Shown here: one piece after another, positions 6,419-15,141 of the stretch | Layout of the letters: each line of letters begins with the position of its first letter | Numbering within the stretch: position 1 is the stretch's first letter | NCBI GenBank assembly: GCA_903845935.1 | Contig: CAIMZI010000044.1 | Coordinates: 1-35,954, forward strand | Source: an uncultured beta proteobacterium | GTDB lineage: Bacteria > Pseudomonadota > Gammaproteobacteria > Burkholderiales > Burkholderiaceae_C | Reading direction: 5' to 3' | DNA length: 35,954 nt | Translations under genes and position numbers: made by a program | The notes under the pieces: model-generated | What the model was told of the DNA's origin: nothing | Databases searched by the model: none | What the model saw: only the letters and a program-made list of their open reading frames with translations

Positions 6419-9349
6419 ATGCAGCCTTTTGTATCCCAAAGCAGTAGCTTGCCCGGCCTAGTCATGGGCATCCCGACGGCGTCTGCCGACAGCGGAGCCA
6501 ACCCACTGGCCCATTACCAAATCATCCGCCGCAACGGCGCGGTGGTGTCCTTTGAGCCCCACAAGATTGCCGTGGCCATGATGAAGGCCTTTTTGGCGGT
6601 GCACGGCACCCAGGGCGCGGCCTCGGCCAGCGTGCGCGAGACCGTGGACGGTCTGACCCAGCAGGTGATTCGCGCCCTGGTGCGTTCGCGCCCGGCCGGT
6701 GGCACCTTCCACATTGAAGACGTGCAGGACCAGGTCGAACTCGGCCTGATGCGCAGCAGCCATCACGAGATTGCCCGCGCCTATGTGCTGTACCGGGAGC
6801 GTCGCACCCAGGAGCGCGCCAAGCAGGTGGAGCAGGCCCGCCCCGCAGCCCCGGTGATCCATGTGCTGGAACGAGGTGAGCGCGTTGCATTGGATCTGGA
6901 GCAAATGCGCATTCGCATCGAGAACGCCTGCGCCGGCCTGGGCGCCGACATCAAGGCGGACCCTATCGTTGCCGAGACCATGCGCAATCTGTACGACGGC
7001 GTGCCCATGGACGAGGTCTACAAGGCCTCCATACTGGCGGCCCGCACCCTTATCGAGAAGGACCCGGACTACACCTACGCCACCGCGCGCCTGCTGTTCC
7101 ACACCATCTCGCGTGAGGTGCTGGGCCGCGACGTGGCACAGGCCGACATGGCCGAGGCCTATGCCGACTACTTCCCCGGCTTTATCAAGAAGGGTGTGGA
7201 GGCCGAGCGCCTGGACGAGAAGCTACTGCAATTCGACCTGAAGCGTCTCGGTGCCGCTCTCAAGGCCGACCGCGACCTGCAGTTTGACTACCTGGGCCTG
7301 CAGACCCTGTATGACCGCTACTTCCTGCACATCGGGAAGCAGCGCATCGAGCTGCCACAAGCCTTCTTCATGCGCGTGGCCATGGGCCTGTCACTCAATG
7401 AAATCGACCGCGAGGCGCGCGCCATCGAGTTCTACGAGGTGCTGTCCTCGTTTGACTTCATGTCCAGCACGCCCACGCTGTTCAACGCCGGCACGCTGCG
7501 CTCGCAACTGTCCAGCTGCTACCTGACCACCGTGCCCGACGATCTGGATGGCATTTACGAGTCGATCAAGGAAAACGCCCTGCTCTCCAAGTTTGCCGGC
7601 GGCCTGGGCAATGATTGGACCCGCGTGCGCGCCCTGGGCAGCCATATCAAGGGCACCAATGGTGAATCGCAGGGCGTGGTGCCCTTCCTGAAGGTAGTGA
7701 ACGACACCGCCGTGGCCGTCAACCAGGGTGGCAAGCGCAAGGGCGCGGTCTGCACCTACCTGGAGACCTGGCACCTGGACATCGAAGAGTTCCTGGAGCT
7801 GCGCAAGAACACCGGCGATGACCGCCGCCGCACCCACGACATGAACACCGCCAACTGGGTGCCCGACCTGTTTATGCGCCGGGTGATGGAAAAGGGAACC
7901 TGGACCCTGTTCTCGCCCTCCAATGTGCCGGACCTGCACGACCTGTTCGGTGCCGATTTCGAGCGCGCCTATGTGGCCTATGAAGAGAAAGCGGCACGCG
8001 GCGAGATCACGCCCAGCCGCACCCTGCAGGCCGCCGACCTGTGGCGCAAGATGCTGACCATGCTGTTTGAGACTGGCCACCCCTGGATCACCTTCAAGGA
8101 TGCCTGCAATGTGCGTTCGCCGCAGCAGCATGCAGGCGTGGTGCACAGCTCCAACCTGTGCACCGAGATCACGCTCAACACCTCGGACACCGAGACGGCC
8201 GTGTGCAACCTGGGCTCGGTCAATCTGCTGCAGCATCTGAAGGACGGGGAAAACGGCAAGGTTCTGGACCACGACAAGCTGAAGCGCACCATCAGCATCG
8301 CCATGCGCATGCTCGACAACGTCATCGACATCAACTATTACGCCGTCAAAAAGGCGCGCGATTCCAACCTGCGTCACCGCCCGGTCGGTCTGGGTCTGAT
8401 GGGCTTCCAGGACAGCCTTTACTCCCTGCGCATTCCGTACTCCAGCGATGCGGCCGTGCAGTTTGCCGATACCTCCATGGAAGCGATTTGCTACTACGCC
8501 TATTGGGCATCGACCGAGTTGGCGGCTGAGCGCGGCAAATACTCCAGCTACAAGGGCTCCTTGTGGGACAAGGGCGTGCTGCCCTTCGACACCTTGGACA
8601 TGCTGAGTGCGGCACGCGGGGGATATGTGGAAGTGGACCGCTCCTCCACGCTGGATTGGGATGCGCTGCGCAAGAAGATTGCGCTTGATGGCATGCGCAA
8701 CAGCAACTGCGTAGCCATCGCGCCAACTGCGACCATTTCCAACATCATCGGTGTGGACGCCTCCATCGAGCCCTGCTTTGGCAACCTGTCGGTCAAGTCG
8801 AATTTGTCGGGCGAATTTACCGTGATCAACAGCTCCCTGGTGCACGACCTCAAGCGCCTGGGACTGTGGGATGACGTGATGGTGATGGATCTGAAGCACT
8901 TCGATGGCTCACTGCAGCCGATTGACCGTGTGCCTGCGGACATCAAGCAGCTCTACGCCACCGCCTTCGAGGTGGAAACGCAGTGGCTGGTGGAAGCTGC
9001 AGCGCGGCGCCAGAAGTGGATAGACCAGGCGCAGTCGCTCAACATCTACATGGCCGGCGCCTCAGGCAAGAAGCTCGATGAGACCTACAAGCTGGCCTGG
9101 GTGCGCGGTCTGAAAACCACCTACTACCTGCGCACCATGTCGGCAACGCATGCCGAGAAATCCACCGTGAGCGCGGGTCGCATGAATGCTGTTTCCTCTG
9201 GCAATGACGGTCCTGGTTCAGCGAAAATGTCGGGCGCCATGGAAGCGGCTGCAGTCGCTGCGCAAGCGCAAATGGCACTGTCTGAAAACGCCGCCACCGA
9301 CATCCGTTTTTGCGGTGTCGATGACCCCACTTGCGAGTCCTGCCAATAG
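6419..9349 (+). CDS. nrdA: Class Ia ribonucleoside-diphosphate reductase, alpha subunit
   Basis: Catalytic and allosteric subunit that makes dNDPs from NDPs using the radical supplied by NrdB. The product has 976 residues, longer than the 761 of E. coli NrdA, because of a doubled N-terminus. A canonical ATP-cone (about residues 34-128, beginning YQIIRRNGAVVSFEPHK) is followed by a second cone-like or large-subunit N-terminal unit (about 143-235). Active-site residues are C367 (SSCYLTTVP), C581 and E583 (NLCTEI) and C596 (AVCNLGS). The radical-transfer tyrosines are Y902-Y903 (KTTYYLRTMS), and the C-terminal redox pair is CESCQ (C972, C975). The start ATG at 6419 follows AGAGGAAATC. Upstream frame extension to 6323 is rejected because it runs into the promoter. 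Confidence 0.96.
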   Translation: MQPFVSQSSSLPGLVMGIPTASADSGANPLAHYQIIRRNGAVVSFEPHKIAVAMMKAFLAVHGTQGAASASVRETVDGLTQQVIRALVRSRPAGGTFHIEDVQDQVELGLMRSSHHEIARAYVLYRERRTQERAKQVEQARPAAPVIHVLERGERVALDLEQMRIRIENACAGLGADIKADPIVAETMRNLYDGVPMDEVYKASILAARTLIEKDPDYTYATARLLFHTISREVLGRDVAQADMAEAYADYFPGFIKKGVEAERLDEKLLQFDLKRLGAALKADRDLQFDYLGLQTLYDRYFLHIGKQRIELPQAFFMRVAMGLSLNEIDREARAIEFYEVLSSFDFMSSTPTLFNAGTLRSQLSSCYLTTVPDDLDGIYESIKENALLSKFAGGLGNDWTRVRALGSHIKGTNGESQGVVPFLKVVNDTAVAVNQGGKRKGAVCTYLETWHLDIEEFLELRKNTGDDRRRTHDMNTANWVPDLFMRRVMEKGTWTLFSPSNVPDLHDLFGADFERAYVAYEEKAARGEITPSRTLQAADLWRKMLTMLFETGHPWITFKDACNVRSPQQHAGVVHSSNLCTEITLNTSDTETAVCNLGSVNLLQHLKDGENGKVLDHDKLKRTISIAMRMLDNVIDINYYAVKKARDSNLRHRPVGLGLMGFQDSLYSLRIPYSSDAAVQFADTSMEAICYYAYWASTELAAERGKYSSYKGSLWDKGVLPFDTLDMLSAARGGYVEVDRSSTLDWDALRKKIALDGMRNSNCVAIAPTATISNIIGVDASIEPCFGNLSVKSNLSGEFTVINSSLVHDLKRLGLWDDVMVMDLKHFDGSLQPIDRVPADIKQLYATAFEVETQWLVEAAARRQKWIDQAQSLNIYMAGASGKKLDETYKLAWVRGLKTTYYLRTMSATHAEKSTVSAGRMNAVSSGNDGPGSAKMSGAMEAAAVAAQAQMALSENAATDIRFCGVDDPTCESCQ

Positions 9350-9362
9350 CCATTTTTTGCAT

Positions 9363-9442
9363 GCATCGCAGACACTTTGCGATGCGTATCCACCACACAA
9401 TCCACAGTGAAATGCATGAGGCCTTTTCATTTCATTTCACTG
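9363..9442 (+). other. Two intercistronic hairpins between nrdA and nrdB
   Basis: The 122-bp gap holds two perfect inverted repeats. The first is GCATCGCA (9363-9370) with TGCGATGC (9378-9385), an 8-bp stem and 7-nt loop. The second is CAGTGAAATG (9405-9414) with CATTTCACTG (9433-9442), a 10-bp stem and 18-nt loop. Neither is followed by a clear T-run in the forward direction, so they are unlikely to be strong intrinsic terminators. They may protect or process the mRNA. Confidence 0.55.
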
Positions 9443-9471
9443 CTCTCATAATCCGCTGATTGGAAACCTCT

Positions 9472-10683
9472 ATGTTGACCTGGGACGAAGAAGTCAAGCC
9501 CTCATCGCAATCAAATTTTGCACGTACGACGCAGGCTGCTGCGCCGCTGACGCAAGCAGATGCCGCTCTTGGATTACGCACTCTGGATGACGGCGCACGC
9601 GTGGCACACAGCGACTCCGCACCCCCCTACACGTCCCCGATCAAACCCCTGCTGACCGAAGCCGCGCGCCGTGTGCGCGCCTCCGACAAGCGCATCATCA
9701 ACGGCCAAACCGACGTCAACCAACTGGTTCCCTTCAAGTACAAATGGGCATGGGAAAAGTATCTGGCCAGTTGCGCCAACCACTGGATGCCGCAAGAGGT
9801 CAACATGACGCGCGACATCGCGCTGTGGAAAGACCCGAACGGGCTGACCGAAGACGAGCGCCGCATCGTCAAGCGCAACCTCGGCTTTTTTGTCACCGCC
9901 GACTCGCTGGCTGCCAATAACATCGTGCTCGGCACCTACCGCCACATCACGGCGCCTGAGTGTCGCCAGTTCCTGTTGCGCCAGGCCTTTGAGGAGGCCA
10001 TCCACACCCACGCCTACCAGTACATCGTGGAGTCGCTGGGCCTGGATGAGGGCGAGATCTTCAACGCCTACAACGAGGTGAAATCGATTCGCGACAAGGA
10101 TCAGTTCCTGATCCCCTTTATCGAGGCGATCATGGATCCGAGCTTCCACACCGGTACGCTGCAGACCGACCAGACGCTGCTGAAAAGCCTGATCGTTTTT
10201 GCCTGCCTGATGGAGGGTCTGTTCTTCTATGTCGGCTTTACGCAAATTTTGGCGCTGGGTCGGCAAAACAAGATGACCGGTGCGGCCGAACAGTACCAGT
10301 ACATCCTGCGCGACGAGTCCATGCACTGCAACTTCGGCATTGACCTGATCAACCAGCTCAAGGCAGAAAACCCGCAGCTCTGGACGCCAGAGTTCAAGGC
10401 CGATATCCGGGCTCTGTTTGAGCAGGCCACCGAGCTGGAATACCGCTATGCAGAGGACACCATGCCGCGTGGCGTGCTTGGCATGAACGCATCCATGTTC
10501 AAGGGCTATCTGCGCTATATCGCCAACCGGCGTGCCACCCAGATCGGACTGGAGCCGCTGTTCCCCAACGAAGAGAACCCCTTCCCCTGGATGAGCGAGA
10601 TGATTGACCTGAAGAAAGAACGCAACTTTTTTGAGACCCGCGTGATTGAGTACCAATCGGGCGGCGCGCTTTCCTGGGATTGA
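9472..10683 (+). CDS. nrdB: Class Ia ribonucleoside-diphosphate reductase, beta subunit
   Basis: Radical-generating R2 subunit with a di-iron centre. The product has 403 residues. Iron ligands and radical site are recognisable: Asp in [12 protein letters not shown]175 and H178 with tyrosyl-radical Y182 in the segment [13 protein letters not shown], Glu in EGLFFYVGF, and Glu and His in [10 protein letters not shown]. The spacing E-x2-H-x3-Y matches E. coli E115/H118/Y122, so this is a tyrosyl-radical (Ia-type) protein. The roughly 65-residue N-terminus before the conserved core is low-complexity and poorly conserved. The ATG at 9472 follows TTGGAAACC. A TTG at 9460 in frame is less likely. It is probably co-transcribed with nrdA across the hairpin-bearing spacer. 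Confidence 0.95.
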   Translation: MLTWDEEVKPSSQSNFARTTQAAAPLTQADAALGLRTLDDGARVAHSDSAPPYTSPIKPLLTEAARRVRASDKRIINGQTDVNQLVPFKYKWAWEKYLASCANHWMPQEVNMTRDIALWKDPNGLTEDERRIVKRNLGFFVTADSLAANNIVLGTYRHITAPECRQFLLRQAFEEAIHTHAYQYIVESLGLDEGEIFNAYNEVKSIRDKDQFLIPFIEAIMDPSFHTGTLQTDQTLLKSLIVFACLMEGLFFYVGFTQILALGRQNKMTGAAEQYQYILRDESMHCNFGIDLINQLKAENPQLWTPEFKADIRALFEQATELEYRYAEDTMPRGVLGMNASMFKGYLRYIANRRATQIGLEPLFPNEENPFPWMSEMIDLKKERNFFETRVIEYQSGGALSWD

Positions 10684-10691
10684 TGCCTACT

Positions 10692-10838
10692 ATGTTTTTT
10701 AGAACTTCGCACCTGCACAAGCCGCTCCAAGAAGTGACTGTGGATGTGCGTCACCCCGTTCATGCCGCTGGGACATTGCCCAACGGTATGAATCACTTCC
10801 TGCACTCCAATTCGCATGAAGTGCTCTTTGTTACCTGA
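10692..10838 (+). CDS. Possible 48-residue small protein, unrecognised
   Basis: An open frame from ATG 10692 to TGA 10836-10838 almost fills the 169-bp gap between nrdB and the histone-like gene. The product would begin MFFRTSHLHKPLQEVTVDV and is rich in His (seven) and Val. No convincing Shine-Dalgarno precedes it, and I do not recognise a family. It may be a chance frame in the 5' leader of the next gene. Confidence 0.2.
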   Translation: MFFRTSHLHKPLQEVTVDVRHPVHAAGTLPNGMNHFLHSNSHEVLFVT

Positions 10839-10852
10839 TCAAGGAGAAAATT

Positions 10853-11308
10853 ATGGCAACTGCAAAAAAACCGGCCGCAAAAAAGGCCGTTCCCGCGAAG
10901 AAAGTTCCCGCTAAAAAAGTAGCTGTAACCAAGGCCGTTCCGGCTAAGAAGGTAGTCGCCAAGAAGGCCGCTCCGGCTAAAACGGCAGCTCCAGCTAAAA
11001 AAGTAGCCGCCGCCCCAGTAAAAGCGGCAGCACCCAAGAAGGCAGCACCGGCTAAAAAGGCAGCAGCTCCTGCAAAGAAGATAACCGCCGCCGCTCCGGC
11101 CAAAAAGGCAGCTCCGGCTAAAAAGGCAGCAGCTCCTGCAAAGAAGGTAGCCGCCGCCCCAGCTAAAAAGGCAGCTCCGGCCGCAAAGAAAGTTGCTGCT
11201 AAAAAGCCCGCTGCAAAGAAAGCCGCTAAAGCACCCGCAGCAGCAACCGCTCAGACCACTCTGAACCCGCAGGCTGCTTGGCCATTCCCCACGGCAGGCA
11301 AACCCTAA
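10853..11308 (+). CDS. Histone H1-like Lys/Ala/Pro-rich DNA-binding protein
   Basis: Nucleoid-associated protein resembling the C-terminal tail of eukaryotic H1 and AlgP-type proteins. The 151 residues are almost entirely repeats of AAPAKK, VPAKK and KAAAPAKK, giving a very basic, disordered chain expected to coat or compact DNA. The last 17 residues (TTLNPQAAWPFPTAGKP) break the repeat pattern with Trp and Phe; I recall similar tails on Comamonadaceae homologues. AAGGAG lies 8 nt before ATG 10853, a strong ribosome site suited to an abundant protein. The DNA is internally repetitive (GCTAAAAAGGCAGC-like units), so repeat number may vary between strains. Confidence 0.9.
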   Translation: MATAKKPAAKKAVPAKKVPAKKVAVTKAVPAKKVVAKKAAPAKTAAPAKKVAAAPVKAAAPKKAAPAKKAAAPAKKITAAAPAKKAAPAKKAAAPAKKVAAAPAKKAAPAAKKVAAKKPAAKKAAKAPAAATAQTTLNPQAAWPFPTAGKP

Positions 11309-11348
11309 TCAAGTCATTGATGGGCGCCCGGCGCTTCCAGGTGTCGGG

Positions 11349-12227
11349 CTAGGGATAAAAGGCCAGCAGCTTGTAGCCCGTGATATTCGCCACGAGCGCA
11401 TCGGCCTGTACGCTGAGAGGCAGTTTGAGCGCAAGTTCGGAACTGGCGGAAATCTGCGTTTTTCCGCCCCATTCAGCTGCCATCACAACCCGGCGAAGCA
11501 AGACTTGGTCTTGCCGGTCCGTCAACGTAAGTTCCAGCGCTGGGGTGGCAAGATCAAGCGCGACGGAATTTTTCAGTACCGCCTGGAGCACATAAATACC
11601 GGGCTTCAGGCTGGTAAGTGAAGAGCTTTCAATGGCGATGGCCTCAATCTGACGCGGTGCAGAAATACTGCAGGCCAACGGCACACAGATTGCGGCAAGC
11701 ACTGAGCGCAGAACAGGCACGGTTGCGGCCAAACGGTCTCGCTCACGCAGCATCACCTGCAGGCAAAGCAGCAGCAGCATGGACACGCACAACAGCATCA
11801 GGATGGAGTGGGCCAACCTGCTACGCGCAGGTGTTGGCGCCGGATTGCCGACCATAAAGGATGGCGACGCATGCTCCGGCGCCACTGGACTGCTTCCAAT
11901 CGGTGCCCATTCAGCTTCACTGACATTCGGGGCTTCGGCTTCCGGTTGCTGGTGCGGATTGGTTTCTAGAAAGGCATCGGGTGCGGGCGTCGATTCCTGC
12001 ACAACCGGCTGCGCAGGCTCGACCACCGGACCCCAATCCAAGACCTGCGCAGCACTTGGTAGCGGCTCAGGCCTAGGCGTGCCTTGGTCCAGGCTGCGCA
12101 GCTGCGCGTTGGCGTCGAACACCTCATCACACTGACCACAACGCACCCAGCCTTCGGAGATTCGAAGCTGGTCCGGCACCACGCGAAACATCGTGGAGCA
12201 TGCCGGACATTGGGTGATCAGACTCAT
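11349..12227 (-). CDS. DUF3426 zinc-ribbon membrane protein
   Basis: Protein of 292 residues. The N-terminus carries an MJ0042-type zinc finger with C7-x2-C10 and C30-x2-C33 (ITQCPACSTMFRV and VRCGQCDEVFDA). An acidic, Pro-rich linker follows, then one membrane segment around residues 140-162 (ILMLLCVSMLLLLCLQVML), then a DUF3426 domain of about 110 residues that would lie in the periplasm. The biochemical role is unknown. It follows prmA after 31 bp on the same strand, a pairing seen widely in Burkholderiales, so it is probably the last gene of the accB-accC-prmA transcript. It converges on the histone-like gene with 40 bp between stops. Confidence 0.88.
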   Translation of the reverse strand: MSLITQCPACSTMFRVVPDQLRISEGWVRCGQCDEVFDANAQLRSLDQGTPRPEPLPSAAQVLDWGPVVEPAQPVVQESTPAPDAFLETNPHQQPEAEAPNVSEAEWAPIGSSPVAPEHASPSFMVGNPAPTPARSRLAHSILMLLCVSMLLLLCLQVMLRERDRLAATVPVLRSVLAAICVPLACSISAPRQIEAIAIESSSLTSLKPGIYVLQAVLKNSVALDLATPALELTLTDRQDQVLLRRVVMAAEWGGKTQISASSELALKLPLSVQADALVANITGYKLLAFYP

Positions 12228-12258
12228 GGGCGTCGCATGGTGAGGCGCGACAAACCGC

Positions 12259-13137
12259 CTAGCGTGTGGCCGTCATCAGGATCCAGCCGTCTTCTGCATC
12301 GCTCACCGACAACTGGCAATAGGGCGCATAGGCGGCAATGAGTTCGTCGGCCTGGCGCTCCAGTATGCCGGCCAACACCAAGTGACCTCCCGGCGCCACA
12401 TGCGCGCACAACAGCGGCGCCAGTACCTTCAAGGGCGTGGCCAGAATATTGGCCACAACCAAGCCGAAAGTGCCCACCGCCTTGTCCGGCAACCCGGCAA
12501 CCAGGGCGACATGGTTGGCCTCGGCATTCAGTTGCGTGGACTGTATGGCGGCGTTATCAATATCCACCGCCAGCACCTCTTGAGCACCATACTTAGCAGC
12601 ACCAATCGCCAGAATGCCGGAGCCGCAGCCATAGTCCAACACGCGCATCGGCACCGCATGGCTGGCAATCCAGCGCAGGCACATGCGGGTGGTGGGATGG
12701 GTGCCGGTACCAAAGGCTAGCCCCGGATCGAGCCGGATTACCTGTCTGGCCTGGGCCGGTGGTTCGTGCCAGGTGGGCACAATCCAGAACTCAGGCGTGA
12801 TTTCCACCGGTGTAAATTGCGACTGGGTTAAGCGCACCCAGTCCTGATCGGGCACGACGTTGATGCCCAGCACCTGGCAGGTGTCGAAAAAGTCCTGCGC
12901 CTGCAGCAGCGCGGCCGCCTCAACAGCCAGTTCTTCTTTTTCAAACAGGGCAATCACCCGCGAGCGATTCCAGCCTCCCTTGGGCGCGGGCAGGCCAGGT
13001 TCACCAAACAAGGCCTGCTCGGCATCGGTCTGGGCATCGGCATCTTCCACGCTGACGCTGAGCGCGTCCAGCGCATCCAGGGCGTCGCTCAAGGCTTCCA
13101 CCCGGTCTTCGGGGCACATCAGGCGCAGTTCAAACAT
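12259..13137 (-). CDS. prmA: Ribosomal protein L11 methyltransferase PrmA
   Basis: SAM-dependent enzyme that trimethylates ribosomal protein L11. The product has 292 residues, the usual length. The N-terminal substrate-recognition domain (MFELRLMCPEDRVEALSD) precedes a class I methyltransferase fold with motif I VLDYGCGSGILAIGAAKYG, the acidic loop end AVDIDNAA and the catalytic loop VVANILATPL. FGTGTHPTTRMCL before motif I is characteristic of PrmA. I chose ATG 13137, 11 bp after accC. A TTG at 13152 would overlap accC and add five atypical residues. It belongs to the accB-accC-prmA-DUF3426 block. Confidence 0.94.
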   Translation of the reverse strand: MFELRLMCPEDRVEALSDALDALDALSVSVEDADAQTDAEQALFGEPGLPAPKGGWNRSRVIALFEKEELAVEAAALLQAQDFFDTCQVLGINVVPDQDWVRLTQSQFTPVEITPEFWIVPTWHEPPAQARQVIRLDPGLAFGTGTHPTTRMCLRWIASHAVPMRVLDYGCGSGILAIGAAKYGAQEVLAVDIDNAAIQSTQLNAEANHVALVAGLPDKAVGTFGLVVANILATPLKVLAPLLCAHVAPGGHLVLAGILERQADELIAAYAPYCQLSVSDAEDGWILMTATR

Positions 13138-13148
13138 GCAGGATCTTC

Positions 13149-14498
13149 TCAACGCTTGTGCTGTTCAAGCCAATGTTCCAGGTAGTGGATATTGGTACCA
13201 CCGGCCATGAACTTGGCGTCCACCATCAGCTCGCGGTGCAGCGGAATATTGGTGTTGATGCCTTCCACGACGGTCTCGGCCAGCGCCGTGCGCATGCGGG
13301 CCATGGCCTGTTCGCGGGTATCGCCGTGCACAATGATCTTGCCGATCATGGAGTCGTAATTGGGCGGCACGAAGTAGTTGGTATACACGTGTGAATCCAC
13401 CCGCACGCCCGGACCACCCGGCGCATGCCACATGGTCACGCGTCCCGGCGACGGTGTGAACTTGAAGGGGTCTTCGGCATTGACACGGCATTCAATTGAA
13501 TGACCACGCATCACGATATCACGCTGCGTGAAGGGGAGCTTCTCGCCTGCTGCGACCATGATCTGGGTGCGCACCACGTCCACACCGGTCACCATCTCGG
13601 TCACCGGATGCTCCACCTGCACGCGGGTGTTCATCTCGATGAAATAGAACTCGCCGTCCTCGTATAGGAACTCAAAGGTGCCGGCGCCGCGGTAAGCAAT
13701 CTTCTTGCAGGCCGCCACGCAGCGCTCGCCAATACGTTCAATCAGCTTGCGGTTGATGCCGGGTGCAGGAGACTCCTCCAGCACCTTCTGGTGGCGACGC
13801 TGCATGGAGCAATCGCGCTCACCGAGATAGACCGCATTCTTGTGCTTGTCGGCCATGATCTGGATTTCAATGTGGCGCGGGTTCTGCAGGAATTTTTCCA
13901 TGTAGACCGCAGGATTGCCAAAGGCCGCCCCGGCTTCCGCCTTGGTCATCTGCACCGCGTTGATCAACGCCGCTTCGGTATGCACCACGCGCATGCCACG
14001 GCCACCGCCGCCACCTGCCGCCTTGATGATGACCGGGTAACCCACAGACTTGGCAATGCGCCGGATGCTGGCTGGATCGTCCGGCAATTCACCTTCGGAA
14101 CCGGGCACACAGGGCACGCCGGCACGGATCATGGCCTGCTTGGCCGAGACCTTGTCACCCATGATGCGAATGGATTCGGGCGTCGGGCCTATGAACTGGA
14201 ATCCGCTTTTTTCCACGCGCTCGGCGAAGTCTGCGTTTTCACTCAGAAAGCCATAGCCCGGGTGAATTGCCTCGGCGTCTGTCACCTCGGCAGCCGAGAT
14301 GATGGCCGGCATATTCAGATAACTCAAGCCCGATGCGGCCGGACCGATGCAGACCGCCTCTTCCGCCAGCTTGACGTATTTGGCATCCCGGTCCGCTTCA
14401 GAATAGACCATTACCGCCTTGATGCCCAACTCGCGGCACGCGCGCTGGATCCGCAAGGCTATTTCGCCACGGTTGGCGACCAATATTTTTTTGAACAT
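13149..14498 (-). CDS. accC: Acetyl-CoA carboxylase, biotin carboxylase subunit
   Basis: ATP-dependent carboxylation of biotin on AccB, the first half-reaction of malonyl-CoA synthesis. The product has 449 residues, matching E. coli AccC. It begins [17 protein letters not shown]. The ATP-grasp domain contains the glycine-rich loop [14 protein letters not shown], and the catalytic segments [15 protein letters not shown] and [16 protein letters not shown] are intact. The C-terminal domain contains [12 protein letters not shown]. It lies 18 bp after accB on the same strand and is almost certainly co-transcribed with it from the promoter near 15006-15034. Confidence 0.97.
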   Translation of the reverse strand: MFKKILVANRGEIALRIQRACRELGIKAVMVYSEADRDAKYVKLAEEAVCIGPAASGLSYLNMPAIISAAEVTDAEAIHPGYGFLSENADFAERVEKSGFQFIGPTPESIRIMGDKVSAKQAMIRAGVPCVPGSEGELPDDPASIRRIAKSVGYPVIIKAAGGGGGRGMRVVHTEAALINAVQMTKAEAGAAFGNPAVYMEKFLQNPRHIEIQIMADKHKNAVYLGERDCSMQRRHQKVLEESPAPGINRKLIERIGERCVAACKKIAYRGAGTFEFLYEDGEFYFIEMNTRVQVEHPVTEMVTGVDVVRTQIMVAAGEKLPFTQRDIVMRGHSIECRVNAEDPFKFTPSPGRVTMWHAPGGPGVRVDSHVYTNYFVPPNYDSMIGKIIVHGDTREQAMARMRTALAETVVEGINTNIPLHRELMVDAKFMAGGTNIHYLEHWLEQHKR

Positions 14499-14516
14499 GT
14501 GCGCGTTGGGCCCGGC

Positions 14517-14972
14517 TTATTCGATGATGAACAGGGGCTGGCCGTACTCGACCGCCTGCCCGTTTTCACATAGGATTTTGGAAACAGTGCCAGATTTGTC
14601 GGCCTCAATTTCATTGAGAATCTTCATCGCTTCGATGATGCAAATGGTCTCGCCTTCCTTGACGACAGAGCCGATCTCGGCAAATGCCTTGGCACCTGGA
14701 GACGAAGAGCGGTAAAAAGTACCAACCATGGGCGACTTGACGGTATGGCCAATGGCGACCACCTCGGCCACGGGTTCCACCACGGCAGCCACGGGAGCCG
14801 CTTGCGGTTGCCCCTGCTGAACTTGCTGGTACATCGGCTGGCCATAAGTGTGCACGACGGCGCCACCGCCCTTGACGATGCGAACCTTGCCCTCGGCCTC
14901 GGTGATTTCCAGTTCGGAAACATTGGAATCAGACACCAGATCAATCAGGGTCTTGAGTTTGCGCAAATCCAT
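14517..14972 (-). CDS. accB: Biotin carboxyl carrier protein of acetyl-CoA carboxylase
   Basis: Carrier subunit whose biotin shuttles CO2 between AccC and the carboxyltransferase. The product has 151 residues. The N-terminal helix [18 protein letters not shown] is typical, followed by a Pro, Ala and Gln-rich linker and a biotinyl domain with EAMKILNEI, where Lys117 is the biotinylation site. ATG 14972 has GGAG 8 nt upstream. Related genomes commonly place the dehydroquinase gene aroQ directly upstream. Here there is instead a 169-bp AT-rich gap carrying a promoter-like sequence. Confidence 0.96.
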   Translation of the reverse strand: MDLRKLKTLIDLVSDSNVSELEITEAEGKVRIVKGGGAVVHTYGQPMYQQVQQGQPQAAPVAAVVEPVAEVVAIGHTVKSPMVGTFYRSSSPGAKAFAEIGSVVKEGETICIIEAMKILNEIEADKSGTVSKILCENGQAVEYGQPLFIIE

Positions 14973-15005
14973 AGGTTCTCCAACAACTAGCTGTATTAAT
15001 ACTCT

Positions 15006-15034
15006 AATTTACATCAAAATGACGCAAAAGTCAG
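15006..15034 (-). promoter_or_regulatory. Candidate accB-accC promoter
   Basis: Read on the reverse strand: CTGACT (15034-15029), a 17-bp spacer, then TAAATT (15011-15006), with ATG abutting the -10 as an extended TG element. The flanks are unusually AT-rich for this genome and could act as an UP element. The predicted start is near 14999, giving a short leader of about 27 nt with a good ribosome site. Upstream at 15075-15111, GTCCTGG and CCAGGAC enclose the palindrome GGCGATCGCC. Confidence 0.5.
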
Positions 15035-15141
15035 CATTTTTATTAAATTTTTGCCAAAGCGGAACTTTATGCAAGTCCTGGCAGGCGATCGCCGGGAGCA
15101 GGCCCCAGGACACTTTTCGGCCTTGAAGCCTGTTTATGACA

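Noticed and set aside
7391..8899. Long open frame on the reverse strand opposite nrdA (502 codons)
   Set aside because: It is a by-product of the G+C-biased codons of nrdA. It has no family motif and nrdA is certain.
9574..10656. Reverse frame opposite nrdB (360 codons)
   Set aside because: Shadow of nrdB; no recognisable domain and no ribosome site.
10860..11270. Short regular repeats considered as a CRISPR-like array
   Set aside because: The repeats are in-frame codons for AAPAKK units with no spacers.
11309..11348. Possible terminator between the histone-like and DUF3426 genes (GCCCGGC/GTCGGGC)
   Set aside because: The stem is short with a G-T mismatch, and no T-run follows on either strand.
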